Positions 49,845 to 57,147 of a DNA stretch of 64,000 nucleotides are shown here, piece after piece. The stretch comes from DAIDKA01 sp035487155. Its GTDB lineage: Bacteria; Pseudomonadota; Gammaproteobacteria; Steroidobacterales; Steroidobacteraceae. Positions within the stretch are counted from its first letter, which is position 1, and the number at the start of each line of letters is the position of its first letter. A program made the position numbers and the translations under genes. The stretch spans positions 62,001 to 126,000 of the forward strand of contig DATHMK010000081.1 of assembly GCA_035487155.1 (NCBI GenBank), written 5' to 3'. Below the pieces are notes generated by a model, which worked only from the letters and a program-made list of their open reading frames with translations, searched no databases and had not been told where the DNA came from.

Positions 49845-52799
49845 ATGAGTAGCAATCCCATTGACCGTCGTGCACCCGAAGAGCCCAGGAGCGTTCGGGC
49901 GCCCGGGACTCAGGACGCCGGCGGTCCAGGAAGCGCCAACCCGGCAGCGGGCGGCAGCTATTCCCAGGGCGCCAAGTCCGGTGGCGAGGCGGCGGTGGTC
50001 CCCAGCGGCCGCATCAACGCCAAGAATCTCAATAATCCCGGTGTCATCTTCGAACTGGACGGGCAGCAGGTGGAGGCCGCGCCGGGGGAGACCATCTGGG
50101 CGGTAGCCCAACGTGTGGGCACGCATATCCCGCATCTTTGCCACAAACCCGAGCCCGGTTACCGGCCGGATGGCAACTGCCGTGCATGCATGGTAGAGAT
50201 CGAGGGCGAGCGGGTGCTGGCGGCCTCGTGCAAGCGCGTGCCCGGTGTGGGCATGAAGGTCAAAAGCGCCACCGAGCGTGCCACCAGGGCGCGCGCCATG
50301 GTGATGGAATTGCTGGTGGCCGATCAGCCGCAACGCGCATCCTCGCACGATCCCACCTCGCATTTCTGGCAGCAGGCCGATTTCGTCGCGGTGACGCAAA
50401 GCCGTTTTCCCGCAAGCCAGCGCTGGTTGCCCGATGCGAGCCACCCCGCCATGCGCGTGAATCTGGATTCCTGCATCCAGTGCAACCTTTGCGTGCGCGC
50501 CTGCCGGGAAGTGCAGGTGAATGATGTGATCGGCATGGCCTACCGATCCCATGCAGCGAAGATAGTGTTCGATTTCGACGATCCCATGGGTCAGTCGACC
50601 TGCGTGGCCTGCGGCGAATGCGTTCAGGCCTGTCCGACCGGCGCGCTGATGCCGGCGGCTTACCTCGATGAGAACCAGAGTCGAACGGTCTATCCGGATC
50701 GCTCGGTGGACTCACTGTGCCCGTACTGCGGCGTGGGCTGCCAGGTCTCATACAAGGTCAAGAACGAGAAGATCATCTATGCGGAGGGCCGCGACGGCCC
50801 CGCCAACCACAACCGCCTGTGCGTCAAGGGCCGGTTCGGGTTTGACTACGTGCATCACCCGCATCGATTGCTGAAGCCTCTGGTGCGCCTTGATCACATC
50901 CCCAAGGACCCGTACGACCAGGTCGATCCGGCCAATCCCTGGACGCATTTTCGCGAGGCAAGCTGGGAGGAGGCGCTGGATCGCGCCGCCGGCGGACTCA
51001 AGGCCATTCGCGACACCAAGGGTGCCAAGGCCTTGGCAGGGTTTGGCTCGGCCAAGGGCTCCAACGAGGAAGCGTACCTGTTCCAGAAACTGGTGCGAAC
51101 CGGCTTTGGATCGAACAATGTCGATCACTGCACGCGCCTGTGCCATGCCTCCTCGGTTGCCGCGCTGATGGAGGGGCTGAATTCCGGCGCCGTCTCAGCA
51201 CCGTTCGAAGCCGCGATGGACGCCGAGGTCATCATCGTCATCGGCGCGAATCCCACGGTCAATCACCCGGTGGCGGCCACCTTCATCAAGAACGCGGTCC
51301 AGCAGAAGGGCGCGAAACTCATCGTCATTGACCCGCGCCGTCAGGGACTCTCGCGCCATGCGTACCTGCACCTGGCGTTCAAGCCCGGCTCGGATGTCGC
51401 GATGCTCAATGCCCTGCTGAATGTGATCATCACGGAGAAGCTCTACAACCTGGAGTACATCAACGCCCACACGGAGAATTTCGAGGCGCTGAAATCGAAC
51501 ATCGTCGACTTCACTCCGGAAAAGATGGCGCCGGTATGCGGCGTCGATGCGCAGACCCTGCGCGAGGTGGCCCGTCTGTATGCCACCTCCAAGGGCTCGC
51601 TGATTTTCTGGGGCATGGGCATCAGCCAGCATGTGCATGGCACCGACAATTCACGTTGCCTGATCGCCCTGGCCCTGGTCACGGGCCAGATCGGGCGCAA
51701 GGGTACCGGACTTCATCCGCTGCGCGGGCAGAACAACGTGCAGGGTGCATCGGATGCGGGTCTGATTCCGATGGTCTATCCGGACTACCAGTCGGTGGAG
51801 AATCCGGAAGTTCGCCAGCTGTTCGAGTCGCTTTGGGGTCAGAAGCTCGATCCCCAGAAAGGCTTGACGGTGGTGGAGATCATGAATGCGATTCATGCCG
51901 GCACCATCAACGGCATGTACGTCGAAGGGGAAAATCCGGCCATGTCGGATCCGGACCTGAATCATGCGCGCCAGGCATTGGCGAAGCTCGATCATCTGGT
52001 GGTGCAGGATCTGTTCCTGACCGAAACGGCCTTCCACGCGGATGTGGTATTGCCGGCCTCGGCGTTTGCCGAGAAATCGGGCACCTTCACCAACACCGAC
52101 CGGCGCGTGCAGATCGCCAATCCGGTGCTCGATCCTCCGGGGGATGCCCGTCAGGATCTGTGGATCATTCAGGAGCTCGGCAAGCGCCTGGGATTGCCGT
52201 GGACCTACTCCGGCCCGGCTGAAGTATTTGCCGAGCTGGCGCTGACCATGCCCTCGTTCAACAACATCACCTGGGAGCGGGTGCAGCGCGAAGGCTCGGT
52301 GACCTACCCGGTGGATGGCGCCGATGTCCCGGGCAATGACATCATCTTTACCGACGGGTTTCCGACCGCCAACGGTCGCGCCAGGATCGTACCGGCGAAT
52401 ATCCGGCCGCCGGATGAAGTGCCGGACATGGACTATCCGATGGTGCTGTCGACGGGGCGCGTACTGGAACACTGGCATACCGGTTCGATGACGCGTCGCG
52501 CCGGCGTGCTCGATGCGCTGGAGCCGGAGGCCGTCGTGTTTCTCGCGCCGCGCGAGCTGCATCGACTGGATCTGGAACCCGGGGACAAACTCAAACTGGA
52601 GACCCGTCGCGGCGCCATCGAGGTCAAGGTGCGGGCCGACTCGGACGTGCCGGTCGGCATGGTGTTCATGCCGTTCTGCTATGCCGAAGCGGCTGCGAAT
52701 CTGCTGACCAACCCGGCGCTGGATCCGACGGGCAAGATCCCGGAATTCAAATTCTGTGCGGCCCGCGTCTCCCCGGTGCGCGAGGCCGCCCCCGTCTAG
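49845..52799 (+). CDS. fdhA: Formate dehydrogenase catalytic alpha subunit (Mo/W-bis-MGD, FdsA/FdhA type)
   Basis: 984-residue molybdoenzyme oxidising formate to CO2. After a low-complexity N-terminal tail (about 75 residues) come a [2Fe-2S] domain with Cys99 and GNCRACMVE, and a His/Cys [4Fe-4S] segment. Two ferredoxin clusters follow (Cys210, 213, 216, 220 and 253, 256, 259, 263), then the CPYCGVGC cluster (292, 295, 299). The active-site residue is Cys433, followed by His434 in HCTRLCHAS; there is no in-frame UGA, so this is a Cys not a Sec enzyme. The molybdopterin-binding C-terminal domain closes it. fdsC and fdsD are absent. The cofactor genes mobB, mobA, moeA and fdhD follow. Confidence 0.95.
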   Translation: MSSNPIDRRAPEEPRSVRAPGTQDAGGPGSANPAAGGSYSQGAKSGGEAAVVPSGRINAKNLNNPGVIFELDGQQVEAAPGETIWAVAQRVGTHIPHLCHKPEPGYRPDGNCRACMVEIEGERVLAASCKRVPGVGMKVKSATERATRARAMVMELLVADQPQRASSHDPTSHFWQQADFVAVTQSRFPASQRWLPDASHPAMRVNLDSCIQCNLCVRACREVQVNDVIGMAYRSHAAKIVFDFDDPMGQSTCVACGECVQACPTGALMPAAYLDENQSRTVYPDRSVDSLCPYCGVGCQVSYKVKNEKIIYAEGRDGPANHNRLCVKGRFGFDYVHHPHRLLKPLVRLDHIPKDPYDQVDPANPWTHFREASWEEALDRAAGGLKAIRDTKGAKALAGFGSAKGSNEEAYLFQKLVRTGFGSNNVDHCTRLCHASSVAALMEGLNSGAVSAPFEAAMDAEVIIVIGANPTVNHPVAATFIKNAVQQKGAKLIVIDPRRQGLSRHAYLHLAFKPGSDVAMLNALLNVIITEKLYNLEYINAHTENFEALKSNIVDFTPEKMAPVCGVDAQTLREVARLYATSKGSLIFWGMGISQHVHGTDNSRCLIALALVTGQIGRKGTGLHPLRGQNNVQGASDAGLIPMVYPDYQSVENPEVRQLFESLWGQKLDPQKGLTVVEIMNAIHAGTINGMYVEGENPAMSDPDLNHARQALAKLDHLVVQDLFLTETAFHADVVLPASAFAEKSGTFTNTDRRVQIANPVLDPPGDARQDLWIIQELGKRLGLPWTYSGPAEVFAELALTMPSFNNITWERVQREGSVTYPVDGADVPGNDIIFTDGFPTANGRARIVPANIRPPDEVPDMDYPMVLSTGRVLEHWHTGSMTRRAGVLDALEPEAVVFLAPRELHRLDLEPGDKLKLETRRGAIEVKVRADSDVPVGMVFMPFCYAEAAANLLTNPALDPTGKIPEFKFCAARVSPVREAAPV

Positions 52800-53332
52800 G
52801 GGGTGGTCAGCGCGCCCAGGGTCGCGTCCAGCGGCGCTGCGCAGCGCTGAACAAGCTCGGCGATGGCGGGGATGTCATTGAGGTCGACCACCGGAATGCC
52901 GGCATCGGGGAAGGCTTGGTCGCTGGCGAGGGCGATGATGCGCTCATCGTCGGGATGCAGCGGCGCCATGGCGTTGGCCTGCCGGAAGACCTCCAGCTTG
53001 AAGTGTCGGGCGGCCTTGAAACCTTCCACCAGAATGAGCTCGCACGGGGAGACTCTTTGCAAAAGCTCGGGGAGCGTCGCCTCGGCGCCGTCGCCGATTT
53101 CGTGCATCTGCACCCAGCGCCGCGCCGAGGACACGAGCACCTCGCAGGCTCCGGCTTTTCGCTGCTCATACGAATCCTTGCCGGGATGGTCGACATCGAA
53201 GGCATGGTGGGCGTGCTTGAGTGTCGCAACGCGCAGGCCACGGGCCGCCAACAGCGGAATCAGTCTGGTGATCAAGGTGGTCTTGCCAGATCCGCTCCAG
53301 CCAACGATGCCCAGTACCCGGGCGCTGCTCAC
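52796..53332 (-). CDS. mobB: Molybdopterin-guanine dinucleotide biosynthesis protein MobB
   Basis: 178-residue GTP-binding P-loop protein with VGWSGSGKTTLI at residues 10-21, ATLKHAHHAFDVDHPGKDSY and LILVEGFK, all typical of MobB. It assists MobA in attaching GMP to molybdopterin. The start is GTG at 53332, which overlaps the TGA of the binding-protein gene (GTGA). That gene lies upstream on the same strand, so the two are coupled. The stop shares CTAG with fdhA. Confidence 0.92.
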   Translation of the reverse strand: MSSARVLGIVGWSGSGKTTLITRLIPLLAARGLRVATLKHAHHAFDVDHPGKDSYEQRKAGACEVLVSSARRWVQMHEIGDGAEATLPELLQRVSPCELILVEGFKAARHFKLEVFRQANAMAPLHPDDERIIALASDQAFPDAGIPVVDLNDIPAIAELVQRCAAPLDATLGALTTP

Positions 53333-54162
53333 TGCGCCGGCTCCGGGGCATCCAGCAACGGCACCAGGCCGGCCTTGGCGATGATGGCCTGGCCTTTCTC
53401 GGACAGCAGAAACAGCGCCAGGCGCAGCGCCTCCGGCTTCATGGACAGCACGGCGACGCCATAGACAGGATGCGGGTCGAGCTCGGGCGGCACGGGCAGG
53501 CTGGTGAGCTCAGGCAGTTCCTGTTCCAGCGCGCCGGAGCCGCTGCAGTAGGTGATGGACAGGTCGATGGCGTGCGTGGCGAACAGCGCCGCCGCGGCGC
53601 TTTGCGTGGGCGTTTCGGGCTTGGCGACCAGATTCATGGAGGCCTGGGCCTTGCGCTGCAGAATCGCCTCGGCTCCAGGGCGCAGCGCTTCGATCTTCTT
53701 GAAAATACTCCACGCGTAATCCCCGGAAGGATCGGCAATCGGCGTCGAGGTCTTCACGCGTACCGAGGCGGCGAGCATGCGATCGATCAGATTGGCGGCC
53801 GTGATGCCGGCGCTGCGTCGCGACACGATGCACATGCGGTTGCGGGCAAAAGCGATGGGGGGTACGACGGTGCGTCCCTGCGCTTCGAGCTTGCGGGGGG
53901 AGCCCAGGTCGGCGGACAGCAGCAGATCCGGCGACTCGCCCTGCTCGATGCGTTCGCGCATGGCGCCTGAGCCGCCGAAGCTGGGTTGCAGCTGCACGCC
54001 CAGGGCGGGGCCCGCTTCAGCCGCAAGGCCGGTCACCACCCCACGCAGGCTGCCGGCCGCAAAGATCTGCACGGACTGCGGCGCAGCCGCCTGACCTGCA
54101 GCAACGTAGGCCAGCAGGCCGAACGTCGGCAGCGCTCGTTTGCACAGTGCGCTCAGAGGCAT
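53329..54162 (-). CDS. Orphan ModA-like periplasmic oxyanion-binding protein
   Basis: 277-residue exported binding protein of the ModA/WtpA-like family. Signal peptide about residues 1-25 (ends AAGQAAA). The mature part has VQIFAAGSLRGVVTGLA, SFGGSGAMRERIEQG, ESPDLLLSADLGSPRKL, RNRMCIVSRRSAG and ITYCSGSGALEQE, paralleling the ligand loops of molybdate/tungstate-binding proteins. AAGGA precedes the ATG at 54162. No permease or ATPase gene accompanies it; modBC are 15 kb away. It is coupled to mobB and lies within the molybdo-enzyme cluster, so molybdate or tungstate is the likely ligand. Confidence 0.78.
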   Translation of the reverse strand: MPLSALCKRALPTFGLLAYVAAGQAAAPQSVQIFAAGSLRGVVTGLAAEAGPALGVQLQPSFGGSGAMRERIEQGESPDLLLSADLGSPRKLEAQGRTVVPPIAFARNRMCIVSRRSAGITAANLIDRMLAASVRVKTSTPIADPSGDYAWSIFKKIEALRPGAEAILQRKAQASMNLVAKPETPTQSAAAALFATHAIDLSITYCSGSGALEQELPELTSLPVPPELDPHPVYGVAVLSMKPEALRLALFLLSEKGQAIIAKAGLVPLLDAPEPAQ

Positions 54163-54253
54163 ATTGCTTCGGTTCCTTGTCGTTGGTGCGAATTTTCCGC
54201 CGCCGCACAGTATGCCGCAGCGAGGCAGCGTGGCGTATATTCGCTCCCGGACG

Positions 54254-54874
54254 ATGACTTCGACAGCTGAACATTCACCGCTGCATGACAGCGTGCTGGG
54301 CCTGGTGCTGGCCGGCGGACGCTCGGTTCGCTTTGAGGGCGAGAAGGCCGCCGCCGACCTTGCCGGCCGTCCGCTCATCATCTGGGCGGCAAACCGCCTG
54401 CAGCGCAGTTGCGCGCGGGTTGCCGCCAACGTACGCCGGGGAAGCGCCTCGGAGGGGATCGCCCAGGCTGCGGGGCTGCCGCTGTTGTATGACCTTCCCG
54501 GCGATGCCCTCGGCCCGCTCGCGGGCGTCAAGGTGGGGCTGATGTGGGCGCGCGATCAGAGTGCGCGAGCGCTGGCCGTCAGCCCCTGTGACGCGCCGCT
54601 GCTGCCGGAGGATCTGTTCAGCCGGCTGATCGCCGCGGCCGGCAGCGGCGCCGCACTGGCGGAGACGGCCGATGGCGCGCAGCCGTTGTGCGCGCTGTGG
54701 CCGGTGAGCGTTCTGCCCCAGCTCACGGAGGCCCTGCAGGACGGCAATCATCCCCCGACCTGGCGGCTGCTGCAGAGTCTGGGTGCGACGCGCGTTCGCT
54801 TTGCCGAGGCGCTGGACTTTGCCAACATCAACACTCGAGCCGACCTGGCGGCGATCGCCGCCAGATTTGGCTGA
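54254..54874 (+). CDS. mobA: Molybdenum cofactor guanylyltransferase MobA
   Basis: 206-residue nucleotidyltransferase that adds GMP to Mo-molybdopterin, needed by the bis-MGD formate dehydrogenase. It has LVLAGGRSVRFEGEKAAADL (GTP-binding loop; the usual RMG-x-DKA is varied), a DLPGDALGPLAG segment and the metal-binding SPCDAPLLP. The C-terminal NINTRADLA fits MobA. The ATG at 54254 is used; the frame extends 38 codons upstream into the promoter of the divergent binding-protein gene. moeA follows on the opposite strand, convergent. Confidence 0.9.
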   Translation: MTSTAEHSPLHDSVLGLVLAGGRSVRFEGEKAAADLAGRPLIIWAANRLQRSCARVAANVRRGSASEGIAQAAGLPLLYDLPGDALGPLAGVKVGLMWARDQSARALAVSPCDAPLLPEDLFSRLIAAAGSGAALAETADGAQPLCALWPVSVLPQLTEALQDGNHPPTWRLLQSLGATRVRFAEALDFANINTRADLAAIAARFG

Positions 54875-54888
54875 AGCCCGCGCCACGT

Positions 54889-56073
54889 TCACCAGCCGTA
54901 CAGGTTGGCGATGAAGCCTTGCGGGTAGCCTTGCGGTTGCGGCGGCAATTCAACGAATCCGTCCGTTCCGGCCAGTGCCAGAAAGTCCCCCGAACCATTG
55001 GGTATTCGAGGTTCGGCGAGGCGCCGACCTTGCGCATCGGTATGAGCGTGTACCGGTACAAAAGAGGTGACGGTACGACCGCGCTGGATGGGCGAGGCCA
55101 GGCAGACCGGTACGGGCCAGGGCCAGCTGGCGCCCATGGAGGCGGCCAGGGCGGGAACGACGTATCGCACCAGGCACACCAGGGTGGCAATGGGATTGCC
55201 GGGCAGGCCAAACACCGCACATCCTGCCGGACTCACGCCGAACCACATCGGCATGCCGGGACGCTGCGCCACCTGGTAGAAGACTTCCTCTACCCCCAGT
55301 TCCTTGAGCACCTGCGGAACGAAATCGAATTTTCCCTTCGACACACCGCCACTGAGGATGAGGGCGTCTGATCCGGCCAGATGCTGTTGCAGGCGCTGAC
55401 GCAGCATTGCCTCGTCATCGAGAATGTGATCGTCGCTGACCTCCTCAAAGCCATGACCTCTCAGCGCCGCTTCGATGGCGTAGGCATTTGAGCGCCGCAC
55501 CTGGTGCGGGGCGATGGGCTGGCCCGGTTCGATGAGCTCATCTCCGGTGGAGGCGACCCTGATTCTGGGCTGGCGGCTCACGCGCACGCTGGCCAGGCCC
55601 GCCGAGGCGAGGATCGCGATCTCCGGTGCATTGAGTCGAGTTCCTGAGCGCAGCATCGGCACCCCGGGCCGGCTATCCGATCCGCGACGCTGCACATTTC
55701 GATAGGGTTCACGCAGCACGTTGTCTTTCAGGCACGCGACACCATCCTCAAGAGTGTATTCCTCGAGCGGGATGATGCAGTTGGCGCCGGTCGGCAATAC
55801 CGCGCCGGTCATCACTTCGATGGCCGATCCGGAATCGGACAGGGCGTGCGCGGGCTCGCCGGCAGCCTGTGTGCCCTGCACCCGATACCGGCGAGCGGCT
55901 TCTTCCCTCGCGTCGCTGCAGATCGCGATGCCATCCATGCACACCCGGTCATAGGGTGGGTTTTCCCGTTCAGCATGGACATCTTCACGCAGCGTTTGAC
56001 CCAGGCAGCGTGCCAACGGACGTGACTCAACGGGCATTGGCGCGATCCGATTCTCGATGGCGGCCTCAGCCAT
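54889..56073 (-). CDS. moeA: Molybdopterin molybdenumtransferase MoeA
   Basis: 394-residue MoeA, which inserts molybdate (or tungstate) into adenylylated molybdopterin. Motifs are ENPPYDRVCMDGIAI near the N-terminus (usual form PxFDxSAMDGYA), EVMTGAVLPTGANCII, PRIRVASTGDEL, LILSGGVSKGKFDFV and the key GLPGNPIATLV. The N-terminal leader is slightly shorter than usual, and no ribosome binding site is obvious before ATG 56073, so the true start may be upstream. CMDG replaces the common AMDG. It is convergent with mobA and divergent from fdhD2. Confidence 0.92.
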   Translation of the reverse strand: MAEAAIENRIAPMPVESRPLARCLGQTLREDVHAERENPPYDRVCMDGIAICSDAREEAARRYRVQGTQAAGEPAHALSDSGSAIEVMTGAVLPTGANCIIPLEEYTLEDGVACLKDNVLREPYRNVQRRGSDSRPGVPMLRSGTRLNAPEIAILASAGLASVRVSRQPRIRVASTGDELIEPGQPIAPHQVRRSNAYAIEAALRGHGFEEVSDDHILDDEAMLRQRLQQHLAGSDALILSGGVSKGKFDFVPQVLKELGVEEVFYQVAQRPGMPMWFGVSPAGCAVFGLPGNPIATLVCLVRYVVPALAASMGASWPWPVPVCLASPIQRGRTVTSFVPVHAHTDAQGRRLAEPRIPNGSGDFLALAGTDGFVELPPQPQGYPQGFIANLYGW

Positions 56074-56161
56074 TTGCGGTGTGATTGCCGTAAAGCCTCG
56101 CTTGGTGTTTGCTCGGACTTGGGTGAGAATGCCGCCCGATCTTCATCTCACATTGTAGCGG

Positions 56162-57028
56162 ATGCGAACTGCCCTCAACGTACAGCCTGTGGCACGCGCG
56201 CGAGCCCCGCTGCCGGGTGGTCCGCGTCTGTCCGAGGCCTGCGGGGAGCTGCTGCGCACAGTACCCATAGCCGATGAGTATGCGGATCACCGCCTCGTTG
56301 AGGTACCGGTCGAGCGGCCGCTGTGCATCAGCCTGGATGGACGGAGCGTGGCAACCCTGTGGACCCTTGGTGCAAGCGCCGAATGGCTGGTGCTGGGCTA
56401 TCTGTGGACCCGGCAGTTTGTCAGCGATGTGACCGCGATCGAATCGATCAGCATCAATTGGGCGGATGGGGTGGCGCAGGTGAAGTCGCGCGGTGGCCTG
56501 GCGCCCGCGCCGCGGCAGGCCGTGCCTGCGTGGCGGGATTTTGCCGGGCCGATCGGCACCGATCCGAGCGGCAAGCTTCTGCTCGGCGAGACACTGCGGC
56601 TTGCGCCGCTGCCGAGCAGGCCGGTATCGCGAACCACGTTGCTGGCGATCCTGCAAGAGCCCTTGCAGAATGATGCCATTTACCGGGCGGCAGGATCGGT
56701 GCACGGGTGCGCCTTGTTCTGCGGCGGTGAATTGTGGATCAGCGTCGAGGATGTCAGTCGTCGCAACGCACTGGATACGGTGTGCGGGTGGATGGCGCTG
56801 CACGGTATCTCGGGCGCCGAGATGATCCTGTACACCACCGGACGGCTTACCGCTGAGGTGATCATCAAGGCCGCGCTCAGCGGCATTGCGACGGTTGTCT
56901 CGCGCAAGGGCATTACCGCCTCCTGTTGCGACCTCGCCGAGAAGCTGGCGATGAATCTGTTCGGGCACGCCGCCAGGGGTCGTTATATCTGTTACGCCGG
57001 CCTGGAGCGCTTCCATCCGCAGTCCTAG
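56162..57028 (+). CDS. FdhD-family protein lacking the CxxC motif
   Basis: 288-residue member of the FdhD family with PLCISLDGRSVATLWTLGAS and GYLWTRQFV. SVHGCALFCGGE, SVEDVSRRNALDTV and TTGRLTAEVIIKAALSGI follow, all alignable to canonical FdhD. Where the copy at 26149 has GCGLCGSETLE, this protein has GTDPSGKLLLGETLRL, so both catalytic cysteines are missing. The conserved DVGRHNALD becomes DVSRRNALD. It has other cysteines (GCALFC near residue 182, SCC near 258). It may have lost sulfurtransferase activity, acting as a cofactor carrier or chaperone, or may use different cysteines. It is the nearest FdhD to the formate dehydrogenase. Confidence 0.82.
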   Translation: MRTALNVQPVARARAPLPGGPRLSEACGELLRTVPIADEYADHRLVEVPVERPLCISLDGRSVATLWTLGASAEWLVLGYLWTRQFVSDVTAIESISINWADGVAQVKSRGGLAPAPRQAVPAWRDFAGPIGTDPSGKLLLGETLRLAPLPSRPVSRTTLLAILQEPLQNDAIYRAAGSVHGCALFCGGELWISVEDVSRRNALDTVCGWMALHGISGAEMILYTTGRLTAEVIIKAALSGIATVVSRKGITASCCDLAEKLAMNLFGHAARGRYICYAGLERFHPQS

Positions 57029-57044
57029 CCGGCGGCCGGCGCGA

Positions 57045-57068
57045 ACTTATGCGTTCGCGTTCATATCG
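57045..57068. promoter_or_regulatory. Candidate ModE-type box upstream of TonB receptor
   Basis: ACTTAT (57045-57050), twelve bases, then ATATCG (57063-57068). This is the same 24-base half-site geometry as the box at 37075-37098, with two mismatches to the CGNTAT/ATAACG ideal. It lies in the 119-base gap between fdhD2 and the TonB receptor, about 80 bases before the receptor start. Confidence 0.5.
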
Positions 57069-57147
57069 TTAGCGCAAGTTCCTCATGGTAGCTTTCCGCG
57101 CGCATTCAAGGGCGGCAATTGCGCCCTTTTCGGCCGTGGGAAAACAG

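Noticed and set aside
49845..52799. Selenocysteine formate dehydrogenase
   Set aside because: The active-site position is a TGC cysteine codon (residue 433) and there is no in-frame TGA.
54163..54253. ModE box between the orphan binding protein and mobA
   Set aside because: No TAT-N12-ATA arrangement with ModE half sites is present in this gap.
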